Below are positions 1 to 11,900 of a stretch of 64,000 nt of DNA, piece by piece. Each line of letters begins with the position of its first letter. The stretch's first letter is position 1. The DNA comes from Litsea cubeba (lineage: Eukaryota > Streptophyta > Magnoliopsida > Laurales > Lauraceae), in NCBI GenBank assembly GCA_012931725.1, contig CM022948.1, positions 69,170,444-69,234,443 on the forward strand. Reading direction: 5' to 3'. The translations under genes were made by a program, and so were the position numbers. The notes beneath the pieces are model-generated. The model searched no databases and was not told the DNA's origin. It worked only from the letters and a program-made list of their open reading frames with translations.

Positions 1-1991
1 TTCATGTTCACACGCTTAGCGATATTCGAACAGTACCCGTCAGGAACCTTGACACCCTTCAGAACAGAGAGGAAGACATCTTTCTCATCTTCACTCATCG
101 TTTACTGCGCAGGAGGCATGTATGCCTTGTTAGACTCTCTCAGCTGCAAGTGCAACGGTTTTCTCAAGCCCATTTCTTTTAAGTCACGGCATGCATTCAC
201 ACCATCCTTCGACTTCCCCTGAACACCGAGAATGGCCCACAATATATTATCACAGACATTCTTCTCGATGTGCATGACATCTAAGTTGTGCCTCAGTAAG
301 TTATCTTTCCAATATGGTAGATTGTAGAAAATACTTTTTTTCTTCCAATTATGACTTCGCCGTCTATTTGCAACAGGAATAGAATGCAGCGGGGGAGGGG
401 GGGCTAGTAAATTTTGAAAATCATACACAGTACGTATTTGCTCTTGCTCGAGCTGTGACAACAATTCAATTTCCGTCATTGTTTGAGGTGCTGAACCATA
501 TTCTCGAGTGCTATCAAATGACACTTTGTCCCTCCTGAACCTATGCAATGGAGGTAGAAAACATCTATGACCTGTGTATACTCATTTTCTGACGTGCTCC
601 AACCAAGTTGACTTCTTCTCCTAATTACAGCAAGGACATGCAAACTCTCCCTTTGTGCTCCAACCTGACAAGTTAGCGTATGCAGGGAAATCGTTGATTG
701 TCCACAATAATGCGGCACGGAGTTTAAACATTTCACTGCCTTCGGCATCAAATGTCATCAGCCCATCGGCCCATAATTCATTTAATTCATCAATCAAATG
801 TTGCATATATACATCAATCTTATCCCCTGGTCCTCTTGGTCCATCAATAAGTATGGATAGGATCAGAAAAGGTTGCTTCATACACATCCATGGCGGGAGA
901 TTATAAGGTACCAAAACAACTGGCCATGTACTGTGATTTGCTCCAGTCATGGATCTGAATGGACTAAAACCATCTGCAGCCAAATCGAGCCACACATTGC
1001 GACAATCCAAGGCAAAGTCTGGATTCCTCCTATCAAAGTCTTTCCACGCTGGGGAATCTGCTGGATGGGTTAACTTACCATCGTCCTTGCTATTCTTGGC
1101 ATGCCATCTCATCAGTTTAGAAATGTTTGATGACATAAAAAGCCTCTTCAGCCTTGGCTTAAGTGGAAAATATCTCACTTGCTTTGCTGCCACAAGTTTG
1201 CCACGATTGATAACACTTGTAGAACTATTTTCACTATTGTAACCAACCCCATCCTCCTTCCATCTCGAAGTCTGACACACAATGCACGTATCAAGATGGG
1301 CATTCTCAGTCCTAAACAGCATACAATTGTTTGGACATGCATCCAAAGTCTCATATGTGAAGCCTAAATTTTCAGTTAACTTACGAGCCTGATAGTATAA
1401 CTCAATAAGTTTTGCACCGAATGGGAGCACTCGATGCAACAACTGGAGGAGCATATCGAAGGACTTGTCAAACCACTGATTCAATGCCTTCAAATGTAAC
1501 AACTCAACAATAAAGGACAATTTACTGAAGTCCTTGCATCCAGGATAAAATTTTGTCTGTGCATCGCCTAGAATTTCAAAATATCTCTGGGCTTCTTCAT
1601 CCGCACAGGAGCGAGGATTACTCTCACCCGCCCCCTCAGTCTCACAGCTTGTTTATTCGGGTGCCAACCCGCATGCGATATCATTTAGCATCGCGATCAT
1701 CAGATTAGTCTCCGACATATCATCCACCTCAATTTCATCTCTTTCCTCTATACGACAGGAAACATACTCTTCTTCACGTCTTATCCAATTCTTGTACTGC
1801 TTCAAGAATCCGTTCAGAATCAGATGCTCTCAGACAAACTCTCTTCTGTAATAATACCGATTCGCACATTTTCTACATGGACACTTGATGAACTCATTGT
1901 CAAACCCATTGGTAAATTCCATGAACCGGTTAATCCCCTCCATGTATTCCCTAGACATCCTATTCGATAAATCAATCCAACTCTTGTCCAT
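1..1991 (-). pseudogene. CACTA (En/Spm) TNP2-type transposase, decayed, 3' part beyond window edge
   Basis: One continuous minus-strand frame runs from an ATG at 1991 to the window edge (663 codons) and reads as a TNP2-family transposase. The N-terminus (MDKSWIDLSNRMS, then a CPCRKC cysteine cluster) is the transposase-associated domain. The middle has DACPNNCMLFR and WSTKGEFACPCCN. The part near 280-320 has NLDVMHIEKNVCDN, a hallmark of the family. Five in-frame stops break it: 1830-1832 (TGA), 1653-1655 (TAA), 621-623 (TAG), 582-584 (TGA) and 102-104 (TAA). No frameshift is needed anywhere. The stop at 1830-1832 sits where CGA (Arg) would fit, so CpG methylation decay is plausible. In life the enzyme cuts and pastes CACTA elements by binding their terminal repeats. 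Terminal CACTA repeats were not seen, so element borders are unknown. Confidence 0.93.
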
Positions 1992-2699
1992 CTCGGTAAC
2001 TATTTCTGTGGAAATCTAAAATGAGCAAGTACAATTAGCCCAAGGTACCGTGCATCATGCAAGTCACATATCCATAAACTGCAAACTCCTTAGTACAAGG
2101 TGGTTGGTCCTATCCCATTCGAGAATGCACGATCCAACTTACACTCAACAACTCAAATGCTTCGTCTCCTAGTCATACAAAATTTCGACAGCATGTCCGC
2201 GTGGTTCTCCAAGTACATGACACATATACAACATTAGTCGTACCTATGTATGTACCCAGAGAACAATGGGACATCAATCGAAACTCTATCTAATATCGGA
2301 CTTGCATGAGCTATTAAATATAAGATGGATAATTGCATTCCCAAACTGTCCGAACTGGACAATTCAAGAATCGCATACGACAAAGTTCGAATGTACATCA
2401 CAAGAACAACGAATCTAGTCAAAGACCCAATCCGTCACGTCAAGGATTACCGAACAGATGTCGTACACAATTCTCAAACGGGTCTAAATTTCACTAATGC
2501 ATGCAAATGAATAAAAGAGCAATAATAAAAGCAATCAAAGGATGAGCCCAAGGATTGTATATTATACTTGGTTTAATAACAGGATAATTTACCATTCCTC
2601 TCATGTGAAAGCCAAAAGAGGCATTGTAAGAAATATTTCAGTGAAGTGGCAATGTAATGAAGGAAAAGCTAAAAACTAATTCTCTTCTCTTCAGTCCCT
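1992..2699. other. Non-coding stretch, probably 5' part of the CACTA element
   Basis: No credible gene. The segment lies just upstream of the TNP2 start on the minus strand and has no recognisable protein. It is probably the element's leader and subterminal region, but no CACTA terminus or 3-bp target duplication was found, so the boundary is a guess. Confidence 0.35.
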
Positions 2700-3586
2700 T
2701 GGGGCCGACCCTAGCCCTGCTCTGGCCTACAAAGGCCTAGGTAGTGCAAGCCTTCTGAGGGCTTGAGAGTAGGGCTTGGATAGCCCTTGGTATGACTCTT
2801 TGACAGCTCGACATAACGCCCTCCCTTTAGCCTAAATATAATTAACACCCTAAAAGGAATTATTAATTGTAAAAGCCACTTTTGTTTCGATGAAATATTC
2901 AAAAAAAACTTTTGTCAACCACTTTTAAGAAGAGTTGACACTTTTTCTCCCTTTTCCTACGAATGGCACTTATTTATTTTAAGAATGCAGGTAAGGACTT
3001 TTCTTATTTTGTTTTTCCATAAAGGGAAACCTGTAAAAAAAATCATTTATATTTTGAGTGTGTAGTGAAAAATAAAATTATCTAAACATGACAGGTCCAC
3101 CCAGGATCCATCATCACCATCCATCACACTAAACACAGCAGTGCAATTGTGTGACGAGCAATGGACGGCAACAAAGAGCTGTAGATGGGCCCATTGTGCT
3201 AAAAAAAGGACCCAACATTTCAAAAGATAATGCTCTTTTGGCCTTCATCAAAAACTAAAAATGCCATATTTACAATTACTGAATCCTTGGGAAGTATATT
3301 ACAAATGGATAAAAAAAAGGTGGGGGTATATATATAAGAAATTAATATGAATAAAATTTTTTTTTTTCTTTTGTAAGTCCTCTTCTTAAATTGAACCCAC
3401 CAACATTTGTCACAAGCCTTAAACATTTGTATTTAAGTAGAAACGTTATATCAGCCTTTCACCACAGGCCTTCATTTTAGTTTCTAAAGAAGGAAGGTCC
3501 AAGTGGTCTTGAGCTACTAACCTTGACATTCAGGGCATTAATTTAATCCATTCAACACCTTCTCTGCACTTGTGGTTTGAAAAGAC
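2700..3586. other. Intergenic; short GC-rich interspersed repeat at about 2700-2825
   Basis: The first 125 bases (GGCCTAGGTAGTGC, then TTTGACAGCTC) resemble a second stretch near 53040-53150 (GGCCTAGATAGTGC, then TTTGACAGCCC), so this looks like a dispersed non-autonomous repeat. The rest is AT-rich with A and T runs and holds no gene that I recognise. Confidence 0.35.
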
Positions 3587-3730
3587 ATGAATTTGCCACC
3601 TTTCATCATCTTTATGCTCATATTCTTCTGTACTATCCCAACTTCATTTTCCACTACCAAGGCTGCATGCTTGGTTCTCAATAAAATAGATAATATAGGG
3701 ATGCCCCATGCAAGAGGAAGATCAGTGTAG
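3587..3730 (+). CDS. Candidate 47-residue secreted peptide (hypothetical)
   Basis: A 47-codon ORF begins MNLPPFIIFMLIFFCTIPTS, a clear hydrophobic signal-peptide-like start, and ends with a small basic tail (GMPHARGRSV). A TATA-like TATTTAAG lies about 155 bp upstream (near 3430). I recognise no known plant peptide family motif (CLE, CEP, IDA, RALF, PSK). ORFs this short occur by chance in AT-rich DNA, and an LINE-like 3' end follows at about 3.9-4.0 kb, so this is only a candidate. Confidence 0.2.
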   Translation: MNLPPFIIFMLIFFCTIPTSFSTTKAACLVLNKIDNIGMPHARGRSV

Positions 3731-3889
3731 TGTGGATTCCTTTCCTGGTACTATTTCTATGTTTATTGCATGTAAACCACTTTTGCTAATTTGTTTTTCT
3801 CTTGTTCCATCTAAGTTGTGGCTGTAAGTGCTAGTATAATATCAAATCATGGTTTATAATTTTATTGGATTGGTGGGAGACAAAAAGTA

Positions 3890-4026
3890 CTTGATGGGGA
3901 CTAGCCAAAGCTCCCAACAATCTGGATTTAATACAAAATGTAGATTGTTTTAGCTTTTGTATTTGTCCTTTTTTGTTTTCATTTTTTTGTGAGCAATAAA
4001 ATTTTACTGTTATCGTTAAAAAAAGA
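3890..4026 (+). mobile_element. Possible L1-type LINE 3' end
   Basis: The stretch ends in GCAATAAAATTTTACTGTTA followed by an A-rich tail. This matches the style of the better-defined L1 copy at 30520-31886, whose 3' end also reads AATAAAATTTTATTGTTA before its poly(A). No coding part is recognisable, so this would be a heavily 5'-truncated copy. Confidence 0.35.
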
Positions 4027-5547
4027 AGCTAACCATGTATACCTATCCACCCTGTATAGAACCATCTTCAAACATGTCACTCTTGAATCTTACTTTTGTG
4101 TTTAAACTTTTAATGTCTGTTGGAGAAATCTTCAAGACACTAAACAGCCACATATATTGGATGCAAATTTCTACATATACCAACTTATTTATTTGATCAT
4201 CATCATGTACCCGCAGGAAAAATGGAGATCAGATCCATGTTTCCAACTCTCCCTAAATCTAACTGTATAACCTCTACATTAGATATTGCCTTCTTCCCAA
4301 CGGCAATAACAGCAAAAGTGACACACCAAACAAGCTTCTAGTACAATCCACCAATTTGTACCTTCTTACAGGTTCATTCTCCAACCATAGACAAAAATAA
4401 TGCACACATCATTAACAATATCAAGGAGAAAAGAAGTTTTCATGAAACTAGCACGGGTCACAAAACATTAAATAAAAGATAAAACTATGAAATTAAAGTA
4501 AAAACGCAATTGGATGCAATCCAAAACTGTAGCAGAAGAGTGGTATTCACCTCTACTAGATAGAAAAGGCACCTACAGTATAAGATAGGAGAAGTGATGA
4601 ACCAAATTTGAACCTCATTCAAGCATCGTGAACTTAAAAAAAATAAGTGTTTGAAAGAAAAAACTTCAATACACAACTCACTCTTCATTCAAAATAAAGT
4701 CCTTATTTCATAGTATTTTTATTCATTTGGAAAGATTTTGTATTATGATATAAACACTAATAAGAAGGGAATGACCCAAATTATTGCCACCTTCTATTCG
4801 AACAGCTATTGGGTTGTTGGTTTGTGCAATGGGAACACCTTTATAGTAAAAAAGAGAGTACTGGTCACATGGCTCTAACCATGCATTTAATCTCGTTATT
4901 AGTGTTTAAACTTGAAACAGAAACTCCCCCACCTACACTCTTGTAGTTGGAAAGAAGGGACAGTCATAAAATAAACAAAAGAAAAGGGCAGATTTCAGAT
5001 GACCTATGTATCCCAGATTGCTCTCCATCAAAGATACAATAATAAAGAATAGCTAGCTGTTCATTGTCTTGTTGTGAGTTTTTGGACTGATATATAGTGG
5101 TCTCTCCCTAGACACCTTTATATTCATCTAAGCTGAGATGCAAGTTCACACACAAGTAAGATTCAACTCAACCATTTAGTTTTTCTGTTTACTTGTACAT
5201 TATTCAATCATAGTGATCAAATCAGAAATCTGAGGTCCTGAATGCCACCCAGATCTAATGTGGAGGATCTGATTCAAAGCAATTGACTTACAATATCTGG
5301 ATCCGAGTCCATTTTTATCCAGCTCAAACACATAGCATACAATATCCAATCTAACCCAAAAAAACAAAATTCGGTCTAAAACAAAACCCATTTCCGATCG
5401 ATGCATCTAGAACATGATTCGATCAGAAAGAATAGAGGAGTACAAGAACCCTTATTAAGGAAAATGAAGAGAAAGAGAAGAAAGGGAATGCCCAACAACC
5501 TTGAAAACAAGTAAAACACAGAACAGAGGATCTTCTTTTTTTCTTAC
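4027..5547. other. Intergenic, nothing recognised
   Basis: AT-rich DNA with scattered stops in all frames. I see no gene, RNA gene or well-bounded repeat here. Confidence 0.5.
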
Positions 5548-5684
5548 CTGTCGATTCTGTTCTTAAGCTTCAATAGGAATTTTTCCAACCTCTACAACAA
5601 TTTCTTCCTCTCTTGCTCTCCAGTGGCTCCACTCAGAATCCCTTTCCTGATTCGATCATAGGTAGGCAGCTTCTCTAAAGCAAG
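5548..5684 (-). pseudogene. Exon fragment of a PDR/ABCG-type ABC transporter
   Basis: The minus-strand reading ALEKLPTYDRIRKGIL, then QERKKLL, a stop, RL and EKFLLKLKNRIDR is the conserved N-terminal stretch of plant pleiotropic drug resistance (full-size ABCG) transporters. In those proteins it precedes the first intron. The fragment even ends in a consensus donor (CAG|GTAAGA at 5546-5550). It is broken: a TAG replaces the Glu codon after KKLL, and the two linkers usually present between these motifs are shortened. No transmembrane or nucleotide-binding part follows, and I found no next exon to the left. Probably a duplicated or captured fragment. Confidence 0.7.
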
Positions 5685-5739
5685 AGATCGTCCGGCGGTG
5701 GGATCTGGATCGATCAAGAGAAAGATGAGTTGTTGATGA

Positions 5740-6040
5740 TCTCTCGATCCAAGGTCAGATCCGATGGCGGTGAGAAGAAAGGGGAAAGGAGGGAAATCGA
5801 AGGAGAGGGAGAGAGAGAGAACCGGTGGCGGCTCCGGCGCGGGAGGGCACAGTGCAGAGCGAGAGGGAGAAGGAGGGAGGGAAAGAGAGAGAGAGATATA
5901 GAGCAGAGAGAGGGAGAGGAAGAACCGGCGCAAGAGATAGGGAGCGGGAAAGGGAGAGGGCAGAGCGCGGGAGCAGGGGAAAAAACAGGGGGGAAGGAAA
6001 AATGGGTTTGGGATCAGCCTTTACGATTAGTACTTCCACT
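5740..6040. repeat. GA/CT-rich low-complexity tract
   Basis: Long purine-rich run on the plus strand (GAGAGAGA, GGGAGAGG units) with a few GC-rich islands. It lies directly upstream of the ABC-transporter exon fragment on its strand. Several long Arg/Glu- or Ser/Leu-rich ORFs here are artefacts of composition. Confidence 0.75.
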
Positions 6041-7260
6041 CTTCATCTCTACTTTATTGTTGTTGGTGGGACACGAGCCATGGTCAAACTACTTTGGATG
6101 TCTAATGTGTATTTAACAGTTGAGTCCTTAATTTCTTCTCTTTCTAAAGAAAATCTCTCTACAAGGTATTATGAAGCAAGATTTCACTCCAAATAAATTC
6201 TAACTCTACAATCAAATGGCATTCATTAACATTGTACAAACTACAAATGCCTTTCAATAGCACCTACAAACTAGAAGAAACCAAATTTCTTGAAACTAGG
6301 TGTACTCATTTAGAAGAGCATGGACATTACATGTATTCGACGTCCATGATATGCAATCCACACACCAAATGGGGACCTTCACGTTACCATATGAGAAAAA
6401 GGGCAGTCTACTCGTGAGGGAGGTTTAACCACTCTTAAAATTTGTAGCTTATTTTCTCCTCAACACCCAATGATGGAAGCTACACTCATCTAATATTGAT
6501 AGTGAGGCCCATCCAATGATGAACTATTTTATATTATTTTCATAGGCCCACTGGGATTTCGTTAGTGGGTGGGCCCCACTATGGCTTCCTTCTAAGAGAA
6601 GGCCCCATCTTGGAACCTGTTATTTGGGTGGTCCCCTTGTGAATTCCTATTATTTGATCGAGCAATTGTTCGGGCCCCAACATGAATTCCATAATTTATG
6701 TGAGTGTTACTGCATCTTACGTCATTAGATCCACATAATCTCCATCATTTGATGGGGATTATTGTGATTGTGATGATTGACGACTAAGAGGTCAACATTG
6801 TCATTTTGGCGTTGAATGGCTCAAATTAAAATAGCATGTTATGATAAGGGTGCAACAGGATGGAATAATAAGATGAAATATGCTTTAAATTGTGAATCAG
6901 CTAGTGATCAGAGTAAGAGTTTTTTTTAGTATATCTTAAACAAAATGTAGACAACAACCATCCTTTTAGTGATGCCTATTGACTTAATTATTCATCTGCA
7001 TGAGGGGTATGTAGTAAATGCATGATGATTGCTAGTGCAATCAGCGATACTAAAACGGGTCTTTAATCTAGAATTCTTAACAATTTCCCCTTGTTTTAGT
7101 CAGGGCATATGTTAAGCAAAATCATTAAGCTTGAGAACATAGTGGTTTACTGTCAGGCATTTATCTAAGAAACACAATCCACATCATAACATATTTGCAC
7201 CTTAAACTAATTAAAGTAGAAGAGCAGTCTATTCAATAATCCCAGGTAAACTATTACACT
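6041..7260. other. Intergenic, nothing recognised
   Basis: No gene or bounded repeat supported. Several TGGGCCCAC-type words occur, as is common in plant interspersed repeats. Confidence 0.45.
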
Positions 7261-7808
7261 TGATGAGTCAGGCCCAAATGACCCAACAAGTAGGATGAAT
7301 CAGATCAGAATAACCCAACCAGAAATGAGCCAGGGTCCAAATCTATGGAGGTCCGATTGATCCATTTGGGTCTGGGTCCAGATCCACATACTTTGGCCAC
7401 GTCAAGGATACCACGTCGCTTTAGAAGAAGTCCTCTCCTTACCCGCTTTTACCAATTCGTGCGGAGAAGATATCACCTGCCTCCACCTGTCCCGTCCCTC
7501 GAGGGCAGCTCTAAGGCTCCAAAGAGACATTGCATTAAAGTCATCCTCATCTGTTAGGGGAAGACTACAAATAGGAGAACCCTCTCATCACTTGAGGGGC
7601 AATTAATGTCTTTCACTTTTTCCTAAGCTTATAACCCTTTTTACGCTCATCAAAGATCACCAGGCAATCCCTGCCTTTATGAAGTGGATGTAGGTCACAC
7701 AGACCGAACCACTATAAATTCCCTTTCTCTCTATCATTTATTTACCGCATTTATTATTGCATTTATTACTTGACCGGTGGTGTCCGAAATATATTTTTGG
7801 CATCAGCA
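7261..7808 (+). mobile_element. Solo LTR of the Tat-lineage Gypsy family present at 54886
   Basis: Begins TGATGAGTCA and ends GGCATCAGCA, matching the 5' LTR at 54886-55390 (TGATGAGTCA to GGCATCATCA). It shares many internal blocks with that LTR: CTCTCATCACTTGAG, GACCGAACCACTATAAAT, TTGACCGGTGGTGTCCGAA. It is flanked by a perfect 5-bp duplication, ACACT, at 7256-7260 and 7809-7813. No internal retroelement sequence remains, so this is a product of LTR-LTR recombination. It is clearly older than the full element: the TATAAATAG box of the full LTR reads CTACAAATAG here. Confidence 0.92.
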
Positions 7809-7813
7809 ACACT

Positions 7814-8973
7814 AATGCATTAAAGGAGCTCATATGCCCACCATCATCTTCATCGCTATTCTATAAAAAACAACAAGCCCCACATGACCACTACACCATC
7901 ACACATCTTCAAACCTACAACTACTACTCTCACCATGCGAACTCACATCCACCATCACGTTTGAAACTCTCGGCTCGCACTACCCACCTAAGCTAAACTC
8001 GTCTCTTCCTCGGCCATCCCATCAGATATCCCTCTTCACCGTTTGTCTAACTCTTCAACTAGCACATAAATCACACCCAAGCTCAAACCATCTTAAAAGA
8101 TTCACCATCTTACAAGATTATCGAATAAGGAGTTGGAAGGCTAAAAAAACCTTACCATGAACGGTGGTGATAAAGTCGACCAAGGAGGTAAAAAGAAACG
8201 TGAAAAGTCACTACAAAGAAGGGGAAGATAAAAGGGGCAAATCCATATTGCAATATCCCACAAAGAGGGACATTTCAGTCATTGTTTCTACATACAACAA
8301 TTAAAGCACACCTCTAGCAAATTTTTTATAACTTAACAACCTAGAGGGCATATCTAATTCTAAAGGCAAGCATATGGTGAAAATCCCATTATAAAAAGGG
8401 AGATTCTTTTTAAAAAGTATAAGGTTTTTGGCTCATTTTCAAAAAAGTATATGCAGATATAAATATTTTTAAAAAGTATAAAGTTTTCCACGATTCTTTC
8501 AGTCAAGTCCTTTTCATAATTTTTTTGAGAAATGACAAAAACACCCTTTTCTTATCCACGTTTTTTTTTTTTTTTTTTTTTCCTTAACCTTTTTACTCCC
8601 TAAACCTAGCCAATTTGGTTTTAATGATCATAACCTTTTAATGATGAATCAACACCAGAAGGCATGTTTAATGAATGTTATATGAGAATGACTTGCCCAA
8701 ATTTCATTTAGCAAGTACCAATATCTTATCCAATCATGATCTATTAATGAGGTAAAGATCTTGTACCAGACACTCCTACAACTGACCAGCTTCTGGCAAA
8801 ACTATGATATATTCCTTTTACATGGAAGGAGAAGGCGGCCATGCATTGAGATTTTGTTGTTTCAAAAAGGAAGAGATAACTGAGCAAATAGTAAAACAGA
8901 AAAAGAACAACAGCCAACACCCCTAGATAGTCACTGAATTATGTTTCAGGCTATATTTCATAGACAAGTACAG
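7814..8973. other. Intergenic, 3' flank of the methylesterase gene
   Basis: No gene seen. Contains a long T-run near 8560-8582. The right-hand part presumably includes the 3' untranslated region of the minus-strand methylesterase gene that stops at 8974. Confidence 0.45.
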
Positions 8974-11900
8974 TCACACATATTTCTCAGCAATCTCAAG
9001 GAGACAGTCACATAGTTCCTGGGGCTTTGAGAGCATGAGCATATGATCAGAACCTTCAATCTCCTTCACCTCTTTGGGCGGGTTATTGTCGATAATCCAA
9101 CGCTGGTAATCCTCTGTGTACAACTTGTCTTGCTTGCTTATGATGTAAACTCGAGCAACCGACCCGTATTTCTCTTCCGAAAGCATTGTTTCATTCGATA
9201 TGTCTTCTAGGTACAAACCTGATGGTCTTGCCAACAAGGCGGCCAGTGTGACATCCTATAAAAATAAGAAATGAAATTGAAATGGAACAAACATCAGGAA
9301 AGTTGATGGAAGAGAGATGCCCCAAGGCCGGCAATCTCTGGCAAAGCTGATATTCCCATAGTTGGTCTTGTTTTGATTTTCCGGATGATTGATTATGAGT
9401 CCTGCTATTGGCACACAGCTTTTTTCTTTTCACCCACACACTTTTTTTTTTAAAAAAAGAAAAAAGAAAAACATGTGAAATTACCTTGGTGCCCACCCTC
9501 TTCCTTTCTCTCTCCCCACCTCCCCCTTTCACCTCCGGCGGCTCCGGCGAGAATCGACGCCGGCCGACTCCCCTTCCCTCCCTCCCTTCCTCCCTCTCCC
9601 TCCCCACTGTTTTCTCTCTCCCTCCCTCTCTCTCCCTTCCTCCCTCTCCCTCCCCCACTGTTCTCTCTTTCCTCCTCCCTTTCTCTCCCCCCTCCTTCCC
9701 CTTCACCTGCGCTCCGCCTGGACCGGCGGATCCTCTCTCCCACTCTCTCCCTCCCCCACTGTTCTCTCCCCCTTCTCCCGATCTCTCCCTCCCCATCTCT
9801 CTCCCTTCTCCTCGTCTCTCCTTCTCCCTTCCTTTCCACTACCGGCGCCGGATTTGGACGGTGGCGGTGAGTTCCTCGTCTCTCCTTCTCCCTTCCTTTC
9901 CCTTGCCGGCGCCGGATCTGGACGGTGGCGGTGATGGGGTACCCAGGCACGCAAAAGCACGTGTACGCGGAGAGGGGGGAGAGGAGAAGGTCGGCCGGGA
10001 GGAAAGAGAGAAAACGGTGGGGGAGGGGAAGGGAGAGAGAAAACAGTGGGGAGGGAGGAGAGGGAGGAAGGGAGGGAGAGAGCAGGGGAGGAATGAGCGA
10101 TTGGCCGGCCGGCATCGATCGGGAGAAGGGGAAAGGAAGAAGGGAGAGAGATGGGGAGGGAGAGTTCTGGAGAAGGGGGAGAGAACAGTGGGGGAGGGAG
10201 AGAGGATCCGCCGGCGCTCGCTGGTCCAGGCGGAGCGCAGGTGAAGGGGAATGAGGGGGGAGAGAAAGGGAGGAGGAAAGAGAGAACAGTGGGGGAGGGA
10301 GAGGGAGGGAAGGGGAGTCGGCCGGCGCCGATCCTCGCCGGAGCCGCCGGAGGTGAAAGGGGGAGATGGGGAGAGAGAAAGGAAGAGGGTGGGCACCAAG
10401 GTAATTTCACAGGTTTTTCTTTTTTTTTTAAATGTGTGTGGGTGAAAAGAAGAATCCTGTGTGCCAATAGCAGGACTCTTGATTATTTGTGATTTGCCAG
10501 TGAAACAGCTTTGCTTCATTGCTCATGCATTGAGAAATTTTTTGGTAAGTAGCTCATGCTTTTGTTTCTCTGTTGAGGTTCTTCGTGGGCCAACAGAAAT
10601 TGAAACTGTGTTAATAAAATATATGCCATTCACTAATTAACCATACCTCAGGTGGGCAACAGTTATACAGGATTGTTGCCATAAACTCGGGGCCATAGGT
10701 GTATGATGCTAGAGGGTTCTCTCGGCCTTGATCGAATGATAGTTGGCAATCCATCAGAGATTCTATATGGTCCCTCTGAAAGAACTGTGAAAAACAGATG
10801 TTTATTAGCAACATGTCCTGGGTTCAATCACATGTAGTAAGTAAAAGAAAAAAAAAATCAGCTGAGCTTAATAATGCAAGGTGTTTTGGGTTCAAATGAT
10901 TATGTGCTAGAATAGACATGTCCCAGCATTTCAAGCTGTCTTATTAGATTTTGCAAAAGCTTCAAACTTCTTGATCTATCTTTCAAACTATTTTTGAGAC
11001 ATTAGAATTTCATTGTTTTCATATTTTACCTGATTTTGTTTTTCAATATCCATTTCTACCACATGAAAAACCTAAATTTTTTGTAGATCTCAACAGCTCC
11101 AGGTGACCAGAAGAATGGGAAATCTTGGCATTGGAAATTCATTTAAAAGAATGATGTTCCTTTTTTTTTCATACAGAATTTCCAGAAAATTTCAAGTGGA
11201 GTTGGTCAAGTCTTTTGAGATGAATTTTTATTTTGATTAGTAACATGACTCGAACCGCAACCCCATGGTTGCGCTAATGAGAACCTTTCAAACTTTGCCA
11301 CACACTCTACTTCAATCTTGAAATAAGTTTAGAAGTGTGCTATGTTGATATGTAAACCTTATTAGAAAGGAGAACCACTCTCCCTTTAACTAATATTCAA
11401 GTAATCCACAGATATATTAAAATACCTTCATAACATTTAACACATCGATAGAAACAACCAGGGATCTCCCTGGTCAGTCAATCCATTGATAGCTAAGTGG
11501 TTAGGCATCTCCCTCTCCACAAACAAACAGGGATCAATACCCGGTTGTGTTGTGGTGAGGGACTTTGGGTAGTGTGTGCGCGCGTGAGTATTTACCAGAG
11601 AGGGAAAAAAACCCTCAACAAGCTTTGATGTTAATTCTAAAAAAAAGTTTAATCCTCCATGAACCAATAAGAGTGATGGGTGTTGGAAAATTCCATCATG
11701 TGGGGCCACACATATAACCATTAAATGTGTTATGCTATCTTTGGTTAAGCCTATTGAAGTGATCTAATTAAGACTTAAAGTTTTAAGGCTTAAGGGTATA
11801 ATTGTCATGGGATTAATGTGTAGATACCAGAATACTAATTCTAATTTGATGAGGGGACAAATTAGAATTAGCAAATCTCATTATTATATATATTAGGGTT

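Noticed and set aside
5592..6196. ORFs of 90-130 codons on both strands
   Set aside because: Low-complexity GA/CT translations. Only the short ABC-transporter stretch at the left end is real homology.
9408..10519. Several long ORFs (100-280 codons) on both strands, rich in Pro/Ser/Leu or Gly/Arg/Glu
   Set aside because: They lie in the inverted-repeat element, mirror each other on both strands and come from CT/GA-rich composition. No domain is recognisable.
11485..11611. tRNA gene
   Set aside because: Only the A- and B-box words are present. The acceptor and anticodon stems do not form, and the sequence ends in a poly(A) like a SINE.
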